In this document: in pieces, positions 20,047-29,094 of the stretch
How positions within the stretch are numbered: position 1 is the stretch's first letter
Layout: every line of letters starts with the position of its first letter
Notes under the pieces: model-generated
Seen by the model: only the letters and a program-made list of their open reading frames with translations
What the model was told of the DNA's origin: nothing
Database searches by the model: none
Position numbers and translations under genes: made by a program
IMG/VR virus record: IMGVR_UViG_3300048687_000086
Coordinates: 1-42,139 of that record
Source: a virus
DNA length: 42,139 nucleotides
Strand: one strand, 5' to 3'

Positions 20047-20204
20047 ACGAACTGCAGTCGGCCGGCACCGAGCTCCACATCCAACGACTGCACGACCAGA
20101 CGCACCGCACGCTGCGCACCACACACCGCGGCCGTGCTGCCCTGCTGCTCCTCGCGCTGCCGTCTCTCGCCCGACGACGTCGACCAGGAAGGCGGAGCAC
20201 ATGA
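20043..20204 (+). CDS. Small basic protein coupled to the HNH gene (53 aa)
   Basis: GTG at 20043 overlaps the HNH stop (GTGA), and its stop overlaps the next ATG (ATGA). The product is helical and Arg/His-rich (HIQRLHDQTHRTLRTTHRGR), with a short hydrophobic stretch (ALLLLALPSLA) and a basic end. The coupling on both sides supports it. Function unknown. Confidence 0.55.
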   Translation: MNELQSAGTELHIQRLHDQTHRTLRTTHRGRAALLLLALPSLARRRRPGRRST

Positions 20205-20518
20205 GTACGCGCGTCCTCGTGACCATCACCGAGCAGGCCATCGACAGGCACCGCGAGGCGCTCTGCGCATGGGCTACGGCCAACGGCATCGACCCGAGGC
20301 GCATCGCCTCCAGGCCCGGTCTCACGATCGAGCGCAGCGGCCGGCGCGGGCTGTCCATCGTCTACCGAGAGCTGCAGCGGGACGTTGACGGCCGGTGGCT
20401 GCCTGACCCGGACCGCCCGGACGAGGTCTGGACGGTCCGCAAGGCCACTCCCATGACCCGCCCCCTGGCCGAGTTCGGACTGACTGCCAGTGATCTTGAT
20501 GGTCACCCTGGGTCATGA
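20201..20518 (+). CDS. Hypothetical protein upstream of the terminase (105 aa)
   Basis: ATG at 20201 in an ATGA overlap. The product is alpha/beta (STRVLVTITEQAIDRHREAL, then GLSIVYRELQRDVDG) with no known motif. As the last gene before the 178-bp gap and terminase, it may serve in packaging or be an early gene left in this position. Confidence 0.65.
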   Translation: MSTRVLVTITEQAIDRHREALCAWATANGIDPRRIASRPGLTIERSGRRGLSIVYRELQRDVDGRWLPDPDRPDEVWTVRKATPMTRPLAEFGLTASDLDGHPGS

Positions 20519-20696
20519 TCACCCCGGGGGAGGGCCCCCTCCATGATCATCCGGGGGACCGCCGGGGAGGCAGCTCGCTGTGTGTACGGGTCTGGAGGGT
20601 CCGCGACGACGCGACCAACGTGACCCGCTGTAACCCTGCTCGGCCGCGACGGCCGGGCGCTGACGTGCCGCGACGGCACCCAGGGAGGGATATCCA
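20519..20696. other. cos: Intergenic segment, candidate cos region
   Basis: This is the only sizeable gap between HNH and terminase. CATGATCA occurs at 20514-20521 and 20542-20549. Between the two copies is a G/C palindrome, GGAGGG-CC-CCCTCC. GGGGGA/TCCCCC-type tracts are repeated near 20526 and 20553. In HNH-type cos phages the cut site lies in this position. No read-end evidence is available, so this is inference. AGGGAGG near 20682 is the ribosome-binding site for TerS. Confidence 0.35.
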
Positions 20697-21290
20697 ATGG
20701 CAGGCAACGGGCCCGCACCCAACCCGACCAGCAGGCGCCGCAACGCACAGGTCGCAATGACCAAACTGCCGGCCTCCGGCCGTACGGGACCTCCCCCGCG
20801 CTGGCCGCTGCTCGACGACGTCACCATGACGGCTCGGCGCGACGCCGCTCGCCGCCTGGCAGACGAACTCGAACTGCAGCTGCTCGAGCCGGAGCTGACC
20901 GGACGCCGCAAGAGCGCCGTGCAGAAGAAGCTGGACGCCGCGCAGACCGAGGCGAACATCCTCGCCAAGAAGCTGGAGGCCGCTCAGGCCGTCGAGGCGG
21001 AGCTCTGGGCCGATCTGTGGCACACCCCGCAGGCCGTGGCGTGGGAGCGCCTCGGCTGGACGCGGGAGGTTGCGCAGTACGTCCGCTGGAAGGTCCAGGC
21101 GGAGATGGGTGACCTGGACGCGTCCAAGGAAGCCAGGATGCTGGCCGACCGCCTGGGTCTCAACCCGCTGTCGATGCTCCGCCTGCGCTGGGAGGTGTCC
21201 GCAGACGAGGTGGGCGCCCAGCGCGCCGCCCGCCCTCCCCGCGGGGGCAAGGACGTGCGCTCGCGCCTCCGGGCGGTCGGTGAGGAATGA
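20697..21290 (+). CDS. terS: Terminase small subunit (197 aa)
   Basis: ATG at 20697 with AGGGAGG upstream. The Arg/Pro-rich N-terminus is followed by long helices with coiled-coil character (ARRLADELELQLLEPELTGR, then LDAAQTEANILAKKLEAAQA), as in the oligomerisation core of TerS. A C-terminal region (MLADRLGLNPLSMLRLRW) is typical of actinophage small terminases. It recognises phage DNA and loads the large subunit. Its stop overlaps the terL start (ATGA). Confidence 0.85.
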   Translation: MAGNGPAPNPTSRRRNAQVAMTKLPASGRTGPPPRWPLLDDVTMTARRDAARRLADELELQLLEPELTGRRKSAVQKKLDAAQTEANILAKKLEAAQAVEAELWADLWHTPQAVAWERLGWTREVAQYVRWKVQAEMGDLDASKEARMLADRLGLNPLSMLRLRWEVSADEVGAQRAARPPRGGKDVRSRLRAVGEE

Positions 21291-22903
21291 GGACGCCGGG
21301 CGTCCGCCGTTCTCTCGGCTACGCCCTGGCGGACTGGATCGAGTTCTATCTCCCCCACGGCCCCGGTGACGTCCAGGGCCAGGAGATCGAACTCGACTCG
21401 GAGATGATCGAGTTCATCGTCTGCGCCTACGCCATCGACGGCTGCGGGCGCCGGCGCTTCGACGAGGTCATGCTGTCCCGGGCCAAGGGACGCGCGAAAT
21501 CCGAGATCGCGGGCATGATCGTGGTGGCCGAGGCCCTGGCCCCGGTCCGCTTCGATCACTGGGCCGAGCCGGGCGAGGTCTCCGACTGGGGCTACGAGTA
21601 CGAGACCGGCGAGGCGGTCGGTGCTCCGGTCACCTATCCGTTCATCCGGTGCCTGGCCACCGAGGAGACACAGGCCGGGAACACGTACGCGAACGTCACG
21701 TACATGCTGTCCCACTCGGACCGGCTTGCCGAGGACTACCCCGGTGTCGACATCGGCAACGACTGGCAGACCAGCACTCGGGTGTTCCTGCCGGACGGCG
21801 GCGAGATCCGCCCGTCCACCGCGAGCTCGGCGGCCAAGGACGGCGGCAAGGAGAGCTTTTCCGTCGCGGACGAGACGCACCTGTACGTGTCGCCGGAGCT
21901 GCGGGACATGTACGAGACGGTGGAGCGGAACACGATGAAGCGGAAGGCGGCCGAGCCGTGGTTCCTGCAGACGTCGACGATGTACGCGATCGGCGAGGAC
22001 TCCATTGCCGAGCGCACCCACCGCAACCACAAGGCCGGCAAGGCGCCGCGGCTGCACTTCAACCACGTGGCGGCGCCTGCGCGCCTCCTCGAGGACCAGG
22101 CGTACGAGGACCCGGGCGAGCTCAAGCGCGGACTGATGCAGGCCTATGGGCCGTTCGCGCAGCACATGGACCTGGACCGCATGATCGCCTTGGCCCACAA
22201 GCCCACCCAGGACCGGGCGAAGTTCCGCAGGTACTTCCTCAACCTGCCGGTCTCCCTCTCCGAGACGTGGCTGTCCAAGCACCTGTGGGAGCGGTGCGAG
22301 CTTCGGCAGGACGTGGCGCCGGGCGAGCGGATCACGGTCGGGTTCGACGGGTCCGACCACGACGACTGCACGGCCATCACGGCCTGCAGGATGTCCGACG
22401 GGTACGTGTTCACGCCGACGTTCCCGGACGGGCGTCCGATGATCTGGACGAAGTGGGACGACGGCGACCCGGAATCCTGGCGCGTGCCGCGCGCCGAGGT
22501 GAAGGCCGGCATGACACACCTGCGCAAGACCTTCCGTGTGGAGCGCGCGTACGGGGACCCGCCGGACTGGCGTGACGAGTGCGACGGCTGGGCCGAGGAG
22601 TTCGGCGAGGAGATCTTCCTGATCTTCGAGACCCGGATTCCGACCCGTATGTGTCCAGCCCTGGACCGGCTGAAGACGGCCACGCTGTCCGGGGAGCTCA
22701 CGCACGACGGCAACGCCACGATGGCTGAGCACGTCGGCAACGCCAAGCCGATCCGGCGTCCGTCCGGGATCGCGATCACGAAGCCGTCCCAGGACCGAAA
22801 GATCGACACCGCCGTCACAGCGGCCCTCGCCGTGGAGGCCCGCGCGGACGCCATGAAGCTGGCCGCGTCCGCGATCAGCAACTCGTTCTCTGCCTACGGA
22901 TAG
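21287..22903 (+). CDS. terL: Terminase large subunit (538 aa)
   Basis: Packaging ATPase and nuclease. A variant Walker A is at residues 64-73 (SRAKGRAKSE). The Walker B with catalytic Glu is at 191-198 (FSVADETH). The nuclease domain starts near Asp354 (VGFDGSDHDD), with later acidic residues in the C-terminal domain (RKIDTAVTAALA). The length is normal for the family. ATG at 21287 overlaps the terS stop. It is followed by portal after a 10-bp gap that contains AGGAGG. Confidence 0.95.
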   Translation: MRTPGVRRSLGYALADWIEFYLPHGPGDVQGQEIELDSEMIEFIVCAYAIDGCGRRRFDEVMLSRAKGRAKSEIAGMIVVAEALAPVRFDHWAEPGEVSDWGYEYETGEAVGAPVTYPFIRCLATEETQAGNTYANVTYMLSHSDRLAEDYPGVDIGNDWQTSTRVFLPDGGEIRPSTASSAAKDGGKESFSVADETHLYVSPELRDMYETVERNTMKRKAAEPWFLQTSTMYAIGEDSIAERTHRNHKAGKAPRLHFNHVAAPARLLEDQAYEDPGELKRGLMQAYGPFAQHMDLDRMIALAHKPTQDRAKFRRYFLNLPVSLSETWLSKHLWERCELRQDVAPGERITVGFDGSDHDDCTAITACRMSDGYVFTPTFPDGRPMIWTKWDDGDPESWRVPRAEVKAGMTHLRKTFRVERAYGDPPDWRDECDGWAEEFGEEIFLIFETRIPTRMCPALDRLKTATLSGELTHDGNATMAEHVGNAKPIRRPSGIAITKPSQDRKIDTAVTAALAVEARADAMKLAASAISNSFSAYG

Positions 22904-22913
22904 GAGGTGGCCC

Positions 22914-24380
22914 GTGCCGGTTACCCCAAAGGAAGCGCTCCGCATCACCTCCGTCCTGGAGCAGGAGCTGGACCGCAGGCAAGCGGACATCACCCTGTGG
23001 AACAACTTCTACAAGGGCCTGCACAACCTGGGATTCGCCAGCGACCGCTTCAAGGCAGCGTTCGGCGGCCTCTTCGAGAACTTCGCGGACAACTGGTGCG
23101 AGGTGGTGTGCGACGCCCCTGCCGAGCGGCTGACGCCGGTCGGTTTCCGATTCGGGACCGGAGACGAGGCGGACCCGCCCCAGGCCGACAAGGACGCACA
23201 GCGCATCTGGCAGGCCTCGTCCATGGACGCCTGGTCCCGCGTCGCGCACACCGAAGCGTCGGTGAAGTCCCGGGCCTTCGTCCTGGTGTGGGCGCAGGAC
23301 CCGGACGCCGACGAGGTCGAGCCGGAGATCACGGTGGAGGACGCCACGCAGTGCATCGTGGCGTACGAGCCCGGCTCGCGCCGCCACCGCAAGGCCGCCT
23401 TCAAGCGGTTCGCGGGTGAGGACGGCTTCGAGTACGCGACCCTGTACCTGCGGGATGAGCTGTGGAAGTGGCGCCGGGCGAAAGCACCCTCCGGGCTGAT
23501 CCTCCCGTCGTCGTACGCGCTGAACCGGTGGCTGCCTCGAGGGGACGAGCCGGAGCAGCAGCGCATCCCCAACCCGATGGACCGGGTGCCGCTGGTCGAG
23601 CTGCTGAACAAGCCGCGCTTGACCGATGACCCGGCGCCCGAGCACCGGCAGATCATCCCGATCCAGGGCGCCCTGAACAAGCTGATCGCGGACATGCTCA
23701 CCGCGTCCGAGGCCGGCGCGTTCCCCGCACGGTGGGGAACCGGCATCGACCTTCCCAAGGACCCGCTGACCGGGCAGGAGATCGACGACCCGGAGCTGTG
23801 GCGCCTGGCCGTGAACAAGATGCTGCGCGCCTCCAACCCGGGCGCGAAGTTCGGGAACTTCGAGGCCGCGGACCTGTCCAACTTCGTCGCCGGGATCACG
23901 CTGCTGACCGAACACATCAGTGCCCTCTCCCGGACCCCGCCCACCTACTTCATGGGCAAGGTCCAGAACGTGTCCGCGGACGGCCTGACCGTCGCGGATG
24001 CCGCCCTGGCCTCCAAGTGCCGGGACAAGACCGGTTTTCTGGGGGAGGACTGGGAGGAGGTCATGCGCTTGGCGTTCCTGGTCAAGGGCGACGAGAAGCG
24101 CGGCCGCAACCCGCTGGCGGAGACCATCTGGCGCGACGTCGAGTACCGCACCGAGGCTCAGCACATCGACGCCGTCATGAAGAAGAAGGCCTTGGGCGTG
24201 CCGTGGCGTCAGCTGATGGAGGACGCCGGGTACACCCCGACTCAGATCGACCGCATGGAGACGATGCTCGAGCAGGACGCCAACCGCGCGGCCCGGGCGC
24301 TTGCGTTCGCTGGCATGACGGGCGACGTCCCGGCCGAGGAGGACGCCGCGACGCCGGAGGCTGACGGGGCGCTGGTCTGA
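22914..24380 (+). CDS. Portal protein (488 aa)
   Basis: GTG at 22914 with AGGAGG upstream. The protein has the SPP1-gp6-like portal pattern: DITLWNNFYKGLHNLG, then FADNWCEVVCDAPAERL, and later GFLGEDWEEVMRLAFLVKG. A dodecameric portal forms the DNA entry vertex and binds terminase. The C-terminal tail is acidic. It overlaps the MuF-like gene (TGATG). Confidence 0.93.
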   Translation: MPVTPKEALRITSVLEQELDRRQADITLWNNFYKGLHNLGFASDRFKAAFGGLFENFADNWCEVVCDAPAERLTPVGFRFGTGDEADPPQADKDAQRIWQASSMDAWSRVAHTEASVKSRAFVLVWAQDPDADEVEPEITVEDATQCIVAYEPGSRRHRKAAFKRFAGEDGFEYATLYLRDELWKWRRAKAPSGLILPSSYALNRWLPRGDEPEQQRIPNPMDRVPLVELLNKPRLTDDPAPEHRQIIPIQGALNKLIADMLTASEAGAFPARWGTGIDLPKDPLTGQEIDDPELWRLAVNKMLRASNPGAKFGNFEAADLSNFVAGITLLTEHISALSRTPPTYFMGKVQNVSADGLTVADAALASKCRDKTGFLGEDWEEVMRLAFLVKGDEKRGRNPLAETIWRDVEYRTEAQHIDAVMKKKALGVPWRQLMEDAGYTPTQIDRMETMLEQDANRAARALAFAGMTGDVPAEEDAATPEADGALV

Positions 24381-25360
24381 TGGCCGGGCCCACCACGGCG
24401 GCCGCCGAGCGCGCCCGCCGCCAGGAGGCGCTTGCCCTGCAGACGGTCCGGTCGGTGGATGACCTGTGGCGGCGCGTGAACGGGCGGACCATCTCCGCGT
24501 CCTGGCGGCAGATCGCTGATCAGCTGCTCGCCATAATGGTGGCCGCGCAGTACGCGGCCGCGCAGGGTGCCCAGGAGTACGTAGGCGACTCGGTGGCGGA
24601 GCTCGGCGGTGTCTCGGATCCTGCAGGGCGGGTGAACCCCGCTGCTTTCGCCGGGTGGGCCGCTGACGGCCGCTCGCTCGCCTCGCTGCTGGACCTGCCG
24701 CGCATCACCGCGCTGACGGGGATAGCCGCTGGCATGCCGCAAGGGGCGGCCCTGCAGGCCGGGCGTAGCCAGCTGCTGCGGATCGCGTCCTCGGAGGTGG
24801 CCGACGCGGGCCGGGTGGCGTCCGGGGTGGCGATCGCCTCGAACCGGGGCTGCACCGGGTACGTACGGGTCATCGCCGGTGGGGCGTGCTCGAGGTGCGT
24901 GATCCTGGCCGGGATCGTCTATGGCAGCGCCGTGGCGTTCAAGCGCCACCCTCACTGCCACTGCGTCCACCAGCCGGTGACCCGTGGCAACCGGCGGCCG
25001 CTGGTCACACCGAGCAGCTACTTCAACCAGCTGTCCCGGGCTGATCAGGACCGCACTTTCGGCGCGGCCGGCGCCCGGGCCATCCGCGACGGCGGCGATA
25101 TTTTCGCCATCGTCAACGCCCGCCGCGGGATCTACACCACCACCGCCTACGGCCGCCGCGTCGCCGCGACAACCGAGGGCACCACGCGGCGCGGTGCTTT
25201 CTACCAGGCCGAGCGGCGGCGAGCGGTCGCCGCCGGACAGGCCACCCGGCAAAGCTTCCGCCTCCGTACCCCCCGGCTGCTGCCGGAGGAGATCTACGAA
25301 CTGGCGGAGAACCAGGCCGAGGTGCTCGCGATGCTGCAGCGCTTCGGCTACGTGCGATAA
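24380..25360 (+). CDS. MuF-like minor head / head morphogenesis protein (326 aa)
   Basis: ATG at 24380. A conserved Cys/His signature, CSRCVILAG (170-178), then RHPHCHC (189-195), matches the MuF/VG15 minor capsid fold found after portal genes. The N-terminal part is helical. The C-terminus (RLLPEEIYELAENQAEVLAM) is helical and might interact with portal. Expected location is inside the head at the portal. Confidence 0.88.
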   Translation: MAGPTTAAAERARRQEALALQTVRSVDDLWRRVNGRTISASWRQIADQLLAIMVAAQYAAAQGAQEYVGDSVAELGGVSDPAGRVNPAAFAGWAADGRSLASLLDLPRITALTGIAAGMPQGAALQAGRSQLLRIASSEVADAGRVASGVAIASNRGCTGYVRVIAGGACSRCVILAGIVYGSAVAFKRHPHCHCVHQPVTRGNRRPLVTPSSYFNQLSRADQDRTFGAAGARAIRDGGDIFAIVNARRGIYTTTAYGRRVAATTEGTTRRGAFYQAERRRAVAAGQATRQSFRLRTPRLLPEEIYELAENQAEVLAMLQRFGYVR

Positions 25361-25406
25361 CCCCCGGAGCGGCGCGACGCCGCCCCCGATCCCCATGGAG
25401 AGCGCG

Positions 25407-26204
25407 ATGCTCAGCACCACCCTGCCCCGCCATCCCCGCACCGGCATGCTCGCCGTCATGCTGCGCAAGGCCCGCCCCGGCGAGGACCCGGGCCAGCTGT
25501 ATCCCGTCTGGCCCATCCTCGGCGGCGACGGCCGAGGGGAGGGAGACGGCGGCGACGGCGACGGGGACGGCGGCTCCGACGGAGACCAGGGCGACCAGGA
25601 CGGCGACGGAGACAGCGACGACCAGGACGACGACCGCGACGGCGACGACCAGGACGACGACACCGACAAGGACCTCGGCGACAAGGGCCGCAAGGCGATG
25701 CGCGCGCTCCGAAAGGAGAACCGCGGCCTCAAGGCCCAGCTGCGCCAGCAGAGTGCCCGCGACGCCGCGAAGACGCCGCCGGGCAAGGCAGGCGGCAAGG
25801 CAGGCGGCAAGGCCGGGGACGCGGACGGCGACCAGGGCGACGACGACCCGGACACCATCCGGGAGCGCGCCCGCGAGGAGGCCCGCGCCGAGGTCTGGGG
25901 CGAACGGGTCGAGTCCGCGGCGATCGCTGCTGCAGCTGGCCGTCTGGCCAACCCGCAGCTGGCCGCCCGGCTGCTGGACCTCTCCGAGATCGGAGAGAAC
26001 GACAAGGGCCGCCCCGACCGGGACGCGATCACTGAACTGATCGACGAACTGCTCGAGGACGAGCCCTACCTGGCGGCACCCGCGAAGGGTGACGGCCGGC
26101 GCTTCCAGGGCGGTGCCGACGGCGGCGCCCGCAAGACCCACAAGAAGTCCGCGGCCAACCTCGGTGAGGCGGTCGCTGCCCGACTCGCCGGGAAGTCCGG
26201 CTGA
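25407..26204 (+). CDS. Scaffolding protein with long Asp/Gly-rich segment (265 aa)
   Basis: ATG at 25407 is preferred over ATG 25395 because GGAG (25398-25401) serves it. Residues 40-95 are an extreme acidic repeat of Asp and Gly (DGDGDGGSDG, DDQDDDRDGDDQDDD). A charged coiled-coil region (RKAMRALRKENRGLKAQL) and a helical C-terminus (IRERAREEARAEVWGERV) follow, with a basic end that would bind the coat. The position directly before the major capsid gene supports scaffold. No protease gene is present. Confidence 0.85.
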   Translation: MLSTTLPRHPRTGMLAVMLRKARPGEDPGQLYPVWPILGGDGRGEGDGGDGDGDGGSDGDQGDQDGDGDSDDQDDDRDGDDQDDDTDKDLGDKGRKAMRALRKENRGLKAQLRQQSARDAAKTPPGKAGGKAGGKAGDADGDQGDDDPDTIRERAREEARAEVWGERVESAAIAAAAGRLANPQLAARLLDLSEIGENDKGRPDRDAITELIDELLEDEPYLAAPAKGDGRRFQGGADGGARKTHKKSAANLGEAVAARLAGKSG

Positions 26205-26220
26205 AACCCAGGAGTAGACC

Positions 26221-27201
26221 ATGCCCGTCACGCTCGCCCAGGCGAAGCTGAACGCGACCGATGACCTGGACACCCAGGTGATCGACGAGTTCGCGAAGAA
26301 CAACTACCTGCTGTCCACCCTGACGTTCGACGACGTCGTGAATCAGGCCGGCGCCGGGGCCACACTCACCTACGGCTACAACCGGCTGATCACCCAGGCC
26401 GATGCCGCGTTCCGCGCGATCAACAGCGAGTACGTGCCCGCTGAGGTCACAAAGCAGAAGTACACCGTGGACCTCAAGCCCCTCGGTGGCAGCTTCCAGA
26501 TCGACCGCGTGCTGAACCGCGTTGCCGCGGCAGCGGAGACCACGCTGCAGATGCAGCAGAAGATCAAGGCCACCAACGCCAAATTCAACGACGCCGTCGT
26601 GAACGGAGACACAGCCGTCGATGCCAACGGGTTCGACGGGCTCTCCAAGTCCCTGACGGCCTCAAGCACCGAGTACGGCGCGGCGCTCTCCACCGACTGG
26701 CGAGGCGCCACCATCGGCTCCGACGCAGGCAAGGCCAACGACGCGCTGGACGCCCTCGATGCGTGGCTGGCGATGCTGGACGGCACCCCGGACGCGATCC
26801 TCGGCAACATCGACGCCATCGCCCGCATCCGGTCCCTGGCCCGCCGCGCCGGGTACTACGACCGGGCCTCGTCCGCGTTCGGCGCCCAGGTGGAGTCCTA
26901 CCGGGGCATCGCCCTGGTGGACCTCGGCGCGAAGGCCGGCAGCAGCAACCTTGTCATCCCGACCACGTCCAAGACCGTGGCGACGGTGGCCGGCAACTAC
27001 ACCGACATCTACGCCGTCAGGTTCGGTCTGGACGGGTTCCACGCCGTGTCCATGTCCGGGTCCCCGCTGGTGCAGACGTGGATGCCCGACTTCACCACCG
27101 CCGGCGCAGTCAAGACCGGCGAAGTCGAGCTCGGCCCGGCTGCCGTCGTCCTCAAGGCCACCAAGTCCGCGGCCGTGTTCCGCAACATCCTCGTCCGCTG
27201 A
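26221..27201 (+). CDS. Major capsid protein, HK97 fold (326 aa)
   Basis: ATG at 26221 with CAGGAG upstream. The N-arm (ATDDLDTQVIDEFAKNNYLL) is followed by a P-domain-like FNDAVVNGDTAVDANGFDGL and the A-domain segment (AYGVRFG-type region IYAVRFGLDGFHAVSMSG). No cleavage peptide is obvious, and the scaffold is encoded separately. Expected to form the icosahedral shell. Confidence 0.93.
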   Translation: MPVTLAQAKLNATDDLDTQVIDEFAKNNYLLSTLTFDDVVNQAGAGATLTYGYNRLITQADAAFRAINSEYVPAEVTKQKYTVDLKPLGGSFQIDRVLNRVAAAAETTLQMQQKIKATNAKFNDAVVNGDTAVDANGFDGLSKSLTASSTEYGAALSTDWRGATIGSDAGKANDALDALDAWLAMLDGTPDAILGNIDAIARIRSLARRAGYYDRASSAFGAQVESYRGIALVDLGAKAGSSNLVIPTTSKTVATVAGNYTDIYAVRFGLDGFHAVSMSGSPLVQTWMPDFTTAGAVKTGEVELGPAAVVLKATKSAAVFRNILVR

Positions 27202-27215
27202 TCGGAGACGCTGAC

Positions 27216-27728
27216 ATGGCACGCATCACCACCCCGGTGCCCGGCTACAGCGGCCAGGGCCCCGGCAACATCATGTTCCAGGACGGTGTCGGCGAGTCCG
27301 ACGACCCGGCGGTCATCGCGTACTGCCAGGGCGCCGGGTACGGCATCGACGCCGACCCGCCCGCCCGGCAGACCCCGGAGCCCCCGGACCCCCGCAAGGT
27401 GGAAGAGCGGAGCTCGGCACCGCTGCGGGACGCCGCGGTCGACCCGCGCCCGGAGGACTTCCGGGCACCGTCCAACGCCGGGGAGGCCAACCCGCACGGG
27501 CCCCTGGTCGTCGCCCCCGGCATCGCCGACGGCTCACCGCCCGCCGCCCCCCAGGAGGCCGAGGGCAAGGAGAAGCACGACGAGCCCGAGGCGCCCCGGC
27601 CTCCGCAGTCCGCACCGGTCGCCGACTGGCGGGCCTACGCCCTCACCCAGGTCGACAACGACCCGGCCGTTCACGCCGAGATCGAGAAGGCCACCAAGGC
27701 GGAGCTGATCAAGACGTACGGGAGCTGA
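27216..27728 (+). CDS. Hypothetical head-region protein with Pro-rich centre (170 aa)
   Basis: ATG at 27216 with CGGAGA upstream. The N-terminus is compact (FQDGVGESDDPAVIAYCQGA). A long Pro/Ala/Glu-rich disordered region follows. The end, HAEIEKATKAELIKTYG, resembles a small LEM/SAP-type helical motif seen at the ends of such phage proteins. Its place between capsid and connector suggests a minor head or connector-associated role. Confidence 0.75.
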   Translation: MARITTPVPGYSGQGPGNIMFQDGVGESDDPAVIAYCQGAGYGIDADPPARQTPEPPDPRKVEERSSAPLRDAAVDPRPEDFRAPSNAGEANPHGPLVVAPGIADGSPPAAPQEAEGKEKHDEPEAPRPPQSAPVADWRAYALTQVDNDPAVHAEIEKATKAELIKTYGS

Positions 27729-27734
27729 GCTGAC

Positions 27735-28280
27735 ATGGTTCTGGGGCCGTTCGCGACGTCCGCCGACCTCCGCATAGGCCGGGACCTGACCGCAGCCGAG
27801 CAGTCCCAGGCCGATCGGCTCCTGGCCGACGCGTCCAACATGATCCGGATGACGGCCGGATACCAGCAGATCACCCGCGTCGACAACGACGTGGCCACCC
27901 TGCGGGGATCCGGCACCTCCGTACTCAGACTGCCGCAGCGGCCCGTACGGGATGTCACGGCCGTCGCCGGGCTCACTGCCGAGGAGTGGTGGTGGGACGG
28001 CTTCGACAAGCTCTGCCGCCACCGTGGGGGCATCTGGTGGGGGCCGGTCACCGTCACCTACTCGCACGGCTTCAACACCGACGACACGGCCTACCAGGTC
28101 GCCGTATCGGTAGCGTGCGACGCGGTGAAACGGGTCCTGACGAACCCGGAACTGACCCGGCAGCGCAGCATCGACGACTACTCCGAGACCCTCGTCGATG
28201 CCCGGGCATCGCTCCTGCAGGGCGAGCAGGACACCATCCGGCAGGCCTTCGGCGTGAGCGCCTGGGGGGTGACCTCGTGA
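27735..28280 (+). CDS. Head-tail connector / adaptor (181 aa)
   Basis: ATG at 27735 with GAGCTGA nearby. The helical start (LTAAEQSQADRLLADASNMI) and later VTYSHGFNTDDTAYQVAVSV match the gp6/gp15-type adaptor family that attaches under the portal. It overlaps the next gene by 4 bp. Confidence 0.85.
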   Translation: MVLGPFATSADLRIGRDLTAAEQSQADRLLADASNMIRMTAGYQQITRVDNDVATLRGSGTSVLRLPQRPVRDVTAVAGLTAEEWWWDGFDKLCRHRGGIWWGPVTVTYSHGFNTDDTAYQVAVSVACDAVKRVLTNPELTRQRSIDDYSETLVDARASLLQGEQDTIRQAFGVSAWGVTS

Positions 28281-28690
28281 GGGACCTGTCCGCGTTCCTG
28301 GCACGGGCCCGGGCCGCGCACCAGGAGCTCATGACCGAGGAGGTCCGCCTGTACGCGCAGGGCGCCGATGTCTTCGACCGGACCACCGGCACGACCGCGC
28401 CCGGCCCGCAGACGACGCTCTGCACGGGCCCTGCGCGGGTCAAACCGGTGGCCCAGGCCACCGGGACCGAGGAGCAGGCCGGAGAGCGGCAGGTGTCCCT
28501 GCGGGACTACGAGGTGGCCCTACCCTGGGCCACCGAACTCCCGCCAGGCGTACGGGTACTGCCCGGGCACCGTGTCGAGGTCCTGTCCTCGAGCGACCCG
28601 CGCATGCCCGGCCTGGTCCTCTACGTCACCGGGGCCCAGTACCACGGGACCGCCTCGGCCTGGCGGATCACGGCGGAGGACCGGTCATGA
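28277..28690 (+). CDS. Head-closure protein, DUF6093-like (137 aa)
   Basis: GTG at 28277 in a GTGA overlap. A helical N-terminus (FLARARAAHQELMTEEVRLY) is followed by beta strands (REYEVALPWATELPPGVRVL-like region, then VLPGHRVEVLSSSDPRMPG). Position and pattern match the head-closure family often annotated DUF6093 in Streptomyces phages, as I recall it. Confidence 0.75.
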   Translation: MRDLSAFLARARAAHQELMTEEVRLYAQGADVFDRTTGTTAPGPQTTLCTGPARVKPVAQATGTEEQAGERQVSLRDYEVALPWATELPPGVRVLPGHRVEVLSSSDPRMPGLVLYVTGAQYHGTASAWRITAEDRS

Positions 28691-29094
28691 CCGCCGGGCA
28701 GAACCCGTTCAACATGGGCGACGTCCGCCGCCTGCAGCGTCATCTCGCTCGCGTTGTCCCGCAGGCTCGGCGTGACACCCGGGCCGTCATGATGCACGGC
28801 GCGATGAACATCAAGCGCGGCTGGCAGCAGAACGCCCGCCAGTCCGCCCCGCAGCACGCGCCGGCCTACCCGCGCTCCATCGGATTCGACCTGCTCGCGT
28901 TCGGGCCGGACCAGCTGCTCGCCATCATCGGCCCCGACAAGGGGGCCAAGCAGGGCGCGCTCGGCAACATCCTCGAATTCGGGTCGGTCAACAACCCGCC
29001 GCACCACGACGGGCACCGCGCCCTGTGGGACGAGCTGCCTGCGTTCGAGGCCCAGATGGCGCTGATCCAGCAAAGGGGGCTGACCTGGTGGTGA
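28687..29094 (+). CDS. HK97-gp10-like neck protein (135 aa)
   Basis: ATG at 28687 overlaps the previous stop. It contains MMHGAMNIKRGWQQNARQSA and ILEFGSVNNPPHHDGHRALW, the typical ending of gp10-like tail-completion proteins. It lies between closure and tail terminator. It overlaps the next gene by 4 bp. Confidence 0.85.
   Translation: MTAGQNPFNMGDVRRLQRHLARVVPQARRDTRAVMMHGAMNIKRGWQQNARQSAPQHAPAYPRSIGFDLLAFGPDQLLAIIGPDKGAKQGALGNILEFGSVNNPPHHDGHRALWDELPAFEAQMALIQQRGLTWW

Noticed and set aside
20984-23005. Long leftward open frame (673 codons) opposite the terminase genes
   Set aside because: High-GC coding DNA leaves long open frames on the opposite strand. The rightward frame encodes clear TerS/TerL, and the leftward product has low-complexity Arg/Val/Leu composition without motifs.
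25540-25680. GAC/GGC-rich tract looked like a microsatellite or CRISPR-like repeat
   Set aside because: It is in frame and encodes the acidic Asp/Gly segment of the scaffold. Unit spacing is irregular and there are no spacers.
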